From: Bacteroidales bacterium
GTDB taxonomy: Bacteria; Bacteroidota; Bacteroidia; Bacteroidales; Bacteroidaceae
Length of the DNA stretch: 10,508 bases
Assembly: GCA_004558535.1 (NCBI GenBank)
Contig: SFCP01000063.1
Location: forward strand, 1-10,508
Direction: 5' to 3'
Position numbers and translations under genes: made by a program. The notes below the pieces were generated by a model that did no database searches, was not told where the DNA came from, and was given only the letters and a program-made list of their open reading frames with translations. Below, piece by piece: positions 1-5,300 of this stretch (the stretch's first letter is position 1; each line of letters starts with the position of its first letter).

Positions 1-7
1 GCTGTAT

Positions 8-50
8 CCGTCTGAAAATCCCTCGAGCAAGCTCGGGTATTTTCAAACGG
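8..50. repeat. Imperfect palindrome, terminator-like hairpin
   Basis: The arms CCGT, TGAAAAT, CC and CGAG on the left pair with CTCG, GG, ATTTTCA and ACGG on the right. One unpaired base interrupts each side and the loop is CAAG. It could be the terminator of a gene lying left of the window or a dispersed palindromic repeat. There is no long T run after it. Its core GAGCAAGCTC returns as GAGCTTGCTC inside the larger palindrome at 541-607, which favours a dispersed repeat. Confidence 0.5.
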
Positions 51-234
51 CTACATCATCCCCCTATCGGGTTTTGCATCCGGCACAAGGCGATAAACAA
101 AAATAAACCTTTCCTCAGTGAAAATGATAATCCACTCAATCCATCCGCGCAATCCGTTTAATCCGTGGTCCTCTTACAATAAGGGAACAGCAAACTCCGT
201 TTACAGAAGTCACGCAAATTATAAATTAGCGGCG

Positions 235-365
235 GCAATAATTTCTGATTAAATTACATATTACGGGCTGCGGCTCAGCATAATCCAAGTAAACTTGCCT
301 TCTGCACTCGCCTTGCACTGTAATTACATATTACGGGCTGCGGCTCAGCAATAATTTCTGATTAA
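235..365. repeat. Two nested pairs of direct repeats (A-B...B-A order)
   Basis: An 18-bp unit (GCAATAATTTCTGATTAA) occurs at 235-252 and 348-365. A 29-bp unit beginning AATTACATATTACGGGC and ending CTCAGCA occurs at 252-280 and 322-350. All copies are exact. The first pair abuts the second and the order is mirrored while both units keep the same strand. The 41 bp between the long copies are unique. This suggests repeated insertion or slippage events in a non-coding region. Confidence 0.8.
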
Positions 366-449
366 TTTATGGATAATTCGTGGAAATTCGTGTTGTATAC
401 ATGAATGTTCATAAATGCCCATGAATTATTTCATAAATTATTTATTTGT

Positions 450-477
450 GGCGGCGCAAAATACTCCCGCCTTTTTT
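450..477 (+). terminator. Possible weak intrinsic terminator
   Basis: GGCGG at 450-454 can pair with CCGCC at 467-471 across a 12-nt loop, and the stem is followed directly by six T residues (472-477). The stem is only 5 bp and no gene in the window ends just before it. It may therefore serve a transcript from outside, or be chance within the repeat island. Confidence 0.25.
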
Positions 478-540
478 GAAGTTGAAAGGTTTATTTCTGT
501 TTATCGCCTTGCAGAGGATGGATGCCTTCTGTAAGAAGGT

Positions 541-607
541 GCTGTCGGGCTTTCGGTTTGGGCGTTAAGAGCTTGCTCTTATAAGACCAAAGCGGAAGCC
601 TGACAGC
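541..607. repeat. Long imperfect palindrome
   Basis: Outer arms 541-561 and 587-607 are complementary at 18 of 21 positions (GCTGTC on the left, GACAGC on the right). An inner perfect stem TAAGAGC/GCTCTTA at 566-572 and 575-581 has a 2-base loop. There is no T run, so it is not an obvious terminator. Position and composition fit a dispersed palindromic repeat within this repeat island. Confidence 0.6.
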
Positions 608-618
608 AGGGCGCAGCC

Positions 619-660
619 CCGCGGACACAGGGGCGACACGGGGACGGACACAGGGCAAGG
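619..660 (-). repeat. Two 21-bp units of a GGACACAGGG repeat
   Basis: The sequence splits into two 21-bp units, 619-639 (beginning CCGCGGACACAGGGG) and 640-660 (beginning GGGGACGGACACAGGG). The same family occurs in opposite orientation as three 21-bp units at 10350-10412, sharing the CCGCGGACACAGGG end. The unit length divides by three, so the region stays open as an artefactual reading frame. Confidence 0.65.
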
Positions 661-782
661 GGAGAGGCCGGATGGTTCCACTCCCATTATTAATATAAAT
701 GATGTTAAGGAGCGGTTTTGTGGCCTTTTTTGTCACACCGCCTGCGAAGGGTAAAACGGCCAAGTAGCACCCGCGAAAAACT

Positions 783-866
783 AAGTGCCGAGTAGTTTTA
801 CCTAAGTGCTTTGTAGTTTCAACTAAGTCCTTTGTAGTTTTGCGCAAGTGCCGGGTAATTTTGCCT
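783..866. repeat. Four-copy 21-bp tandem repeat
   Basis: Four consecutive 21-bp units begin AAGTGCCGAGTAG (783-803), AAGTGCTTTGTAG (804-824), AAGTCCTTTGTAG (825-845) and AAGTGCCGGGTAA (846-866). All end in TTT or TTTT plus a variable few bases. Read on the minus strand, the repeat encodes a 7-residue pattern around KTT-HL, which explains a spurious 118-codon minus frame. No binding site or function is recognised. Confidence 0.8.
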
Positions 867-1100
867 CCTGCCGGCTTACTAAAAAGGGGAAAGCCCGCGT
901 GTGCCCGGCTTCCCCTATGAGTCTACGACAAAGTTACGAAATATTTTCGCGAAATCCAAATCCGCCATTTTTCGTTTTAACATTTCGCCCGCGCGGGCCG
1001 TTTGCCGCTTTCCGAAGCTCTTTCTCGAAGTATTGTTTACGCGCAAAATTGTAGGTTTCACGCAGAAAATCGGAATTTTCCCGAAAATCGTACAGTCGCC

Positions 1101-1132
1101 TTGTCAGTTCTGTGAAAAAAATAGTAATTTTG
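1101..1132 (+). promoter_or_regulatory. Bacteroidales-type promoter before the LytTR gene leader
   Basis: TAATTTTG at 1125-1132 matches the -7 consensus TAnnTTTG of the Bacteroides primary sigma factor. A TTG at 1101-1103 lies 21 bp upstream, close to the usual spacing for the -33 TTTG element. Transcription would start near 1138-1140 and run rightward through about 460 nt of leader into the regulator gene. No other -7 box as good was seen between here and 1603. Confidence 0.5.
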
Positions 1133-1174
1133 TTGCCAAAAATAGTGCGTTCATCCTTTTCTGTAAGGGAATAG

Positions 1175-1249
1175 ATGGCACGGACATTCGTACGTAAAGG
1201 CGTACCTGAGCGTCGCTGTTTTGACTCGCTAAAACTTCACACACTTTAG
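1175..1249 (+). CDS. Possible 24-residue leader ORF
   Basis: ATG at 1175 is preceded by AAGGGA at a workable distance and opens 24 codons ending in TAG at 1247-1249. The peptide starts MARTFVRKGVPERRC and is basic. It lies about 35 nt after the predicted transcription start and just before the hairpin cluster at 1286-1375, the place a regulatory leader peptide would occupy. A GTACG/CGTAC stem at 1190-1205 overlaps its early codons. Nothing in the sequence proves translation, and the peptide has no recognised family. Confidence 0.25.
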   Translation: MARTFVRKGVPERRCFDSLKLHTL

Positions 1250-1285
1250 AGTAAGATACAAAGCACGTAGCAACGGGAACGTCCT

Positions 1286-1375
1286 ATGGAGTGTTTATAT
1301 AACGCTCCATTTATAGACCATGCAAGGTTCTCCGGCCTGATTGGGTCTATAAATGGAGTGTGTGTACATACACAC
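1286..1375 (+). promoter_or_regulatory. Structured leader with mutually exclusive hairpins
   Basis: The arm at 1303-1319 (CGCTCCATTTATAGACC) pairs over 17 bp, with one G-U pair, with 1344-1360. The first 8 bases of that arm can instead pair with ATGGAGTG at 1286-1293, because ATGGAGTGT is repeated at 1286-1294 and 1353-1361. The two pairings exclude each other, as in RNA switches. A third stem, GTGTGT/ACACAC at 1360-1375 with loop ACAT, follows directly. As DNA, the same repeats could be protein-binding sites. No known riboswitch class is recognised. Confidence 0.45.
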
Positions 1376-1602
1376 GTGGGGCTTTGGCGTTGTTCATTTT
1401 ATCTTACGGGCAGTGTGAAGGCCTTAGCGGGTGAAATGGAAGAATGCTTGGAAGGCTCCACGTTTTTCGTAGCGTATGTCGCGACCTTTCACTCGTTGTA
1501 TTCACGCAGCCGCGGTCTCTCTTGGAGCCGTCAGTTCCGGGCTGCCAGTCTATGGTTGACATGCAAAGCCCCGTACCGAAATTCGCGGCGGGCGTAAATC
1601 TT

Positions 1603-1977
1603 ATGCAGACCATACTTTGTCTCAGCGTCTATGGGGAAATGTATCAGATTGACTTCCAGAGGGTGATGTACCTCCAAGCCGATGACCATTACACCCATGT
1701 ATATTATGCCTCGGGCACACATTTTATGGTGCCCTTCGGACTTTCGAAGATGGAGGCAGCCATCAGCGAGAAATTTCCTGAGGCTGCGTCCTACCTGCTC
1801 CGGCTGGGACGGAAGTATATCGTCAATACGCGGCGCGTCTTCCATATCAATGTCGTCAAGCAAGTGCTGCAAGTGGCCGACGACCACGGCACCCACCATT
1901 CGCTCACCCTGCCGAAACCCGTACTGCGCGCGCTCATCCACACGATGAGCCACGAGGACATCACGACTGGCAGTTAG
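1603..1977 (+). CDS. LytTR-family DNA-binding regulator (stand-alone domain)
   Basis: From ATG 1603 the product is about 124 aa and consists almost entirely of one LytTR-type DNA-binding domain. Typical features are an early beta strand (YQIDFQRVMYLQADDHYTHV), the hydrophobic HFMVPFGLSKME segment, the RLGRKYIVNTRRV segment near the middle, and a final beta hairpin ending SLTLPKPVLRAL. There is no response-regulator receiver domain, membrane segment or signal peptide, so any input signal must come from elsewhere. LytTR proteins bind direct-repeat DNA sites and often control surface or secreted functions. The frame stays open to 1444, with in-frame ATGs at 1552 and 1561, but the extra residues look non-protein-like and no start has a clear ribosome site. 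The family call is firm and the start is less so. The gene reads toward the two secreted-protein genes, with its own terminator in between. Confidence 0.85.
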   Translation: MQTILCLSVYGEMYQIDFQRVMYLQADDHYTHVYYASGTHFMVPFGLSKMEAAISEKFPEAASYLLRLGRKYIVNTRRVFHINVVKQVLQVADDHGTHHSLTLPKPVLRALIHTMSHEDITTGS

Positions 1978-2050
1978 CCGGACGAGCGAACATCATAGAT
2001 TTGAAATATAGGCCGCCATTCAAGGCCGGAGAACCTCAAGGCGCGCATGT

Positions 2051-2093
2051 GGTCAACGCAGGAACCGAAAACTCCCGCGTTGGCCCTTTTTTT
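2051..2093 (+). terminator. Intrinsic terminator of the LytTR gene
   Basis: A 9-bp stem, GGTCAACGC at 2051-2059 with GCGTTGGCC at 2077-2085 (one G-U pair), is followed by a T-rich run at 2087-2093. It sits 74 bp after the regulator's stop codon and separates its transcript from the giant gene downstream. Confidence 0.8.
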
Positions 2094-2162
2094 GTGGGAG
2101 AAAAAGGAAGCCGCAGGAATTTCACGAAAAAAAAGACAGGGTTCGCGAAAACCACTTGTGCA

Positions 2163-2209
2163 GGTAAAAGCTTTTAACAGCCCTACATATACTTTTGCAT
2201 GGTAAAAGC
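2163..2209 (+). promoter_or_regulatory. Promoter region of the giant gene with flanking direct repeats
   Basis: TACTTTTG at 2190-2197 fits the Bacteroidales -7 consensus; no good -33 TTTG lies at the usual distance, which is common for regulated promoters. GGTAAAAGC occurs at 2163-2171 and again at 2201-2209, each preceded by TGCA or TGCAT, so the copies bracket the -7 box 38 bp apart. The left copy is part of a perfect 12-bp palindrome, TAAAAGCTTTTA, at 2165-2176. These are candidate operator sites, possibly for the neighbouring LytTR protein, but that link is inference. The 5' leader would be about 100 nt. Confidence 0.45.
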
Positions 2210-2302
2210 GAGTGCCAAAGCGGGCCGGCCTGTACTCTATCCCGGCCTGAGTTCACGCTGAAAAGTAACACAATATAATATAAACCAAAAACAAAGGGAA
2301 TT

Positions 2303-5300
2303 ATGAGAAACAAAGTTGTTATTTCTCTCCTCACGGCAACGGCCGTTCCCATGGGAGCGATGGCCAATGCCGATGTGTCCGCTAAAGTCGAGGCTTCGGA
2401 CGCCCACAAATTGACGGCCGAGGGACAGACGGGACACCTGTCGGAAGCCGGAATGCTTGCAGCGCAGGCACTCGGGGCTACGCCAGACGATGATGCCTAT
2501 GCCGAGGTGGTGAAAGCAGTCGCTGATGCCACCGCTTCCTACAACGAGGCTGTGGATTATGTCGTCGAAACACTCGGAAATGCCGTCTGGACGGACTATA
2601 GAACCAAGGTGCAGGAAGAGTTGGCTGAGTACTATAAAGCCATCGTGGCGGTAGGAAAAAACAACGGCACGGACGAGGCACACGAAGGCGCAGCCGGCAA
2701 GAAAGAAGCGAACCTGGCTGCATTGGACGCCGCCAAAGCCGGCATTACAGCCAAGAAGGACGAAGCCATCAATAAGTTCAAAGCCTGCGAAAAGGCCTAC
2801 GCTGATGCTAAAGGCGTTGTGGCCGGCTTTACTACGCGCTTCGCTGACGTCAAGAAGCTCTTGGTCGATCCGACCAAGCCTCACACCGAAGATGTGGACA
2901 ACATCCAGGGCCTCATCGACGCCTTGACGGCAAAAATCGAAGAAGCCAATGCTGCGCATACGATTGACGAGCTGAATTATACGGAGCAGCAAACTGCCAT
3001 CGACGAGGCGCTGACCACCCTCAGCACGACCGCCACTGCCGAAAAGGCCAATTATGAAGCCAAACTGCGCTTGGTGGCCGAGCAGACGGAGCTGCAGACA
3101 GCTTTCGAGGCTGCCAAAGCCGCTGCCGCCCTCTGCAAGGAAGGCAGCTTCGATGGAGAAGCCCTTTGGCAGGAGACCGTCACGAGTTTGACAAATACAG
3201 TAGCAACCTGTCAGTCCGCCATCGACAATCACTACGGAGAAGGAGATTGTGCGGTCGAGGAAAGCACTATTTCGGGTAGCATCAACGCTGCCAAAAGCGC
3301 TGTAGCCAATTATAAAGCCGAGGTCGAACAGGCTTTCGCGGATTATAAGAATGCCAAAAACACCATCGCTGGCTATCAGGAGGCACTTGACGCTGTCAAG
3401 GAGTACGTAAAGAATCCAATTGTGCCCTGCAGCGGTACAACCCAAACCTATGGAGATGTCATCAATGGCCTGCAAGGCCGCATCGATGCCGTGACCGCCG
3501 CTTTGAATACGGTGATGGCGGAAAATACAGACGGAGAACTGGCCGCTGCATTGGCTTCCTTGGATTTGGATGACGTTTTGCTGGACGAAATCGCCGTTAT
3601 CACGCAGGCCAAGTACGAGAGCGACAAGGCTGCCTACGACAAGCTGAACAAAGTGGACGCGGCAAAGACGTATGCCACAACGGTAAGCAGCAAGGTGACG
3701 GAGAAAGAGAAAAAGCTGAGCGACCTGTGGAACACTCTGCAGAAGAACCAAGCAGCTTACGGCTTGGGCTGGGCAACGCTTGTGGATACAAAGACTGATC
3801 TGGACGCCAGACTGAAAACCGAAAAGGGCAAACTGCCCGCTGAAGGCGCTATCAAGGATGAAGTTACCGCGGATGAATGGAGGTCCAAATTGGAAGAAAT
3901 CTCCGAAAAACTTGACACCATATCCGCCGACATCGATGCATTGGCTGCCAATGCCGAGACTATCAAGAGCAAAGTGGTTGCCAACAAAAATTTCTACGAC
4001 GCCCGCACCGCCGACGTGGCGGCAGAGCGCGAAAAGCTGGACAAAATTACCACTACCGACCCGGATAAAGAAACCGAAGTGGCTGCTGACAAGGCTAACG
4101 CAAAGATTCTGCTGGACGGATTCCAAGGTAAAATTGACGTTGCCTATGCCGCTGAAACCTTGGAGGCTGATTGGAACAAAAACCTGGCTAAAGAGTGGAC
4201 GGATATCCAAACTACGATTGCCGGTTACGTAACAAAGGCCGACCAGGTAGAGAAAAACTTCCAAGCATATACGACACAGGAGGACACGGCGCAGTTTGCC
4301 GATTACCTGACGGCTGCCGCCGCAGAACTGGAAAAGGACGAAGTCTGCACAGGTGCCGGCCGCGCCCACTTCAAAGGCGTATTAGCCGGATATGAAGGGG
4401 AAGCAAACACCCTTATCAGCAACATCCATGCTTGGTATGGTGAGGGTAAGTCTGCCGAACATACTACAGAAGTCAACGCCAAGACCCAGCAGTTGATCGC
4501 AAATATCAAGGCCGTGCCCACGCTCGCCCATGCAAATGATTCTGTGCACACCGTGCAGACGAATAAGTTGACGGAAGTGCAGGCTGAGTGGACCCGCGTT
4601 TACAACCGCTTCTCGGCAGAAGACGAAAGCTCGAAGAAACAGGAATATCTGAGCGACATGGCCGACTTCCAACTGCGCATCAATGCGCTGAAAGACCTTA
4701 TCAGCGAAGCTTTCGCCGCAGGTACTTCCGCCCAGGAGGCTTACGAAAACAGCCTGACCCTCTTGAAGGTAGAAATAACGAACAAGGAAGCAGCATGGGA
4801 CGGCGAATACGATGAAACACTCGCTAAGGACAACGCAGCTCGCTACCAGACATTCTGCGAAGCCTACAATCAGGCGCTGACTAAGTACAGCGAAGTGGCC
4901 GGCAATATCGAGAAGTTCAACGCCGTCAGCGAGGAATACATCGAGAACAAAGCGGATATTATCAAGGTTGCCAAAGATGAACTTTACGAGTTCAGCCGTC
5001 GTATTATCGAACTCAAGAATACGGCCGAAGAAGATTACACAAATCTGCCTCCACGTACGCTCTACGACCCGACAGAAGCCTATACAGCGGAAGCATCAAG
5101 CATTATCGAGCAAATGGATGCTACCTACGCAGATTTCCTGACAAAGGCCAACAGCTCTGCCACTACTCAGTACGCAAAAGCTTGGGACAATGCCAATAAA
5201 ACTATCGAGGAGGCATTGGTGGAATTGGGCGAAGATAGAGAATACGGCTATGAGATGCTGGACGAAGTCTTCGCCGGTGTGTACGCAGTACTAAATGAGA

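Larger units (their letters stand above)
86..511. repeat. Segment bounded by a 28-bp inverted repeat pair
   Basis: Positions 86-113 and the reverse complement of 484-511 match at 27 of 28 bases; the core is AAGGCGATAAAC followed by AATAAACCTTTC. After a short gap the match resumes outward with GCATCC at 76-81 and its complement at 520-525. The segment is about 426 bp, AT-rich and without coding potential. This is the shape of a miniature inverted-repeat element, but no target-site duplication was found and no transposase is nearby. It may simply be two copies of a dispersed repeat in opposite orientation. Confidence 0.5.
1..1100. other. Repeat-rich intergenic region without a convincing gene
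   Basis: No reading frame here has both a credible start and protein-like composition. The frames that stay open, such as a minus-strand frame at 491-847, are built from short repeats and palindromes. The stretch holds several repeat structures, listed separately, plus AT-rich sequence at 360-450 with runs resembling AATTCGTGG and AATCCGTGG. From memory, such degenerate strings recur between genes of Bacteroidales. From about 900 to 1100 the sequence is plain, with nothing recognisable until the promoter that follows. Confidence 0.6.

Noticed and set aside
491..847. Minus-strand open frame of 118 codons
   Set aside because: Built entirely from the 21-bp tandem repeat, the GGACACAGGG repeat and the palindrome at 541-607; the repeat lengths divisible by three keep it open.
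783..866. CRISPR array
   Set aside because: The 21-bp units are directly adjacent with no unique spacers, and no cas gene is present.
901..1197. Plus-strand open frame of 98 codons
   Set aside because: No ribosome site, its composition looks like translated AT-rich DNA, and it runs through the promoter at 1101-1132.
1286..1597. Plus-strand open frame of 103 codons over the leader
   Set aside because: It translates the hairpin region, and the sequence structure is explained better by RNA or DNA secondary structure.
2237..4369. Minus-strand open frame of 710 codons
   Set aside because: It is the exact in-register antisense of the giant gene. It stays open because the sense gene rarely uses CTA, TTA or TCA codons. 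It has no promoter or ribosome site of its own and its translation is hydrophobic and low in charge.
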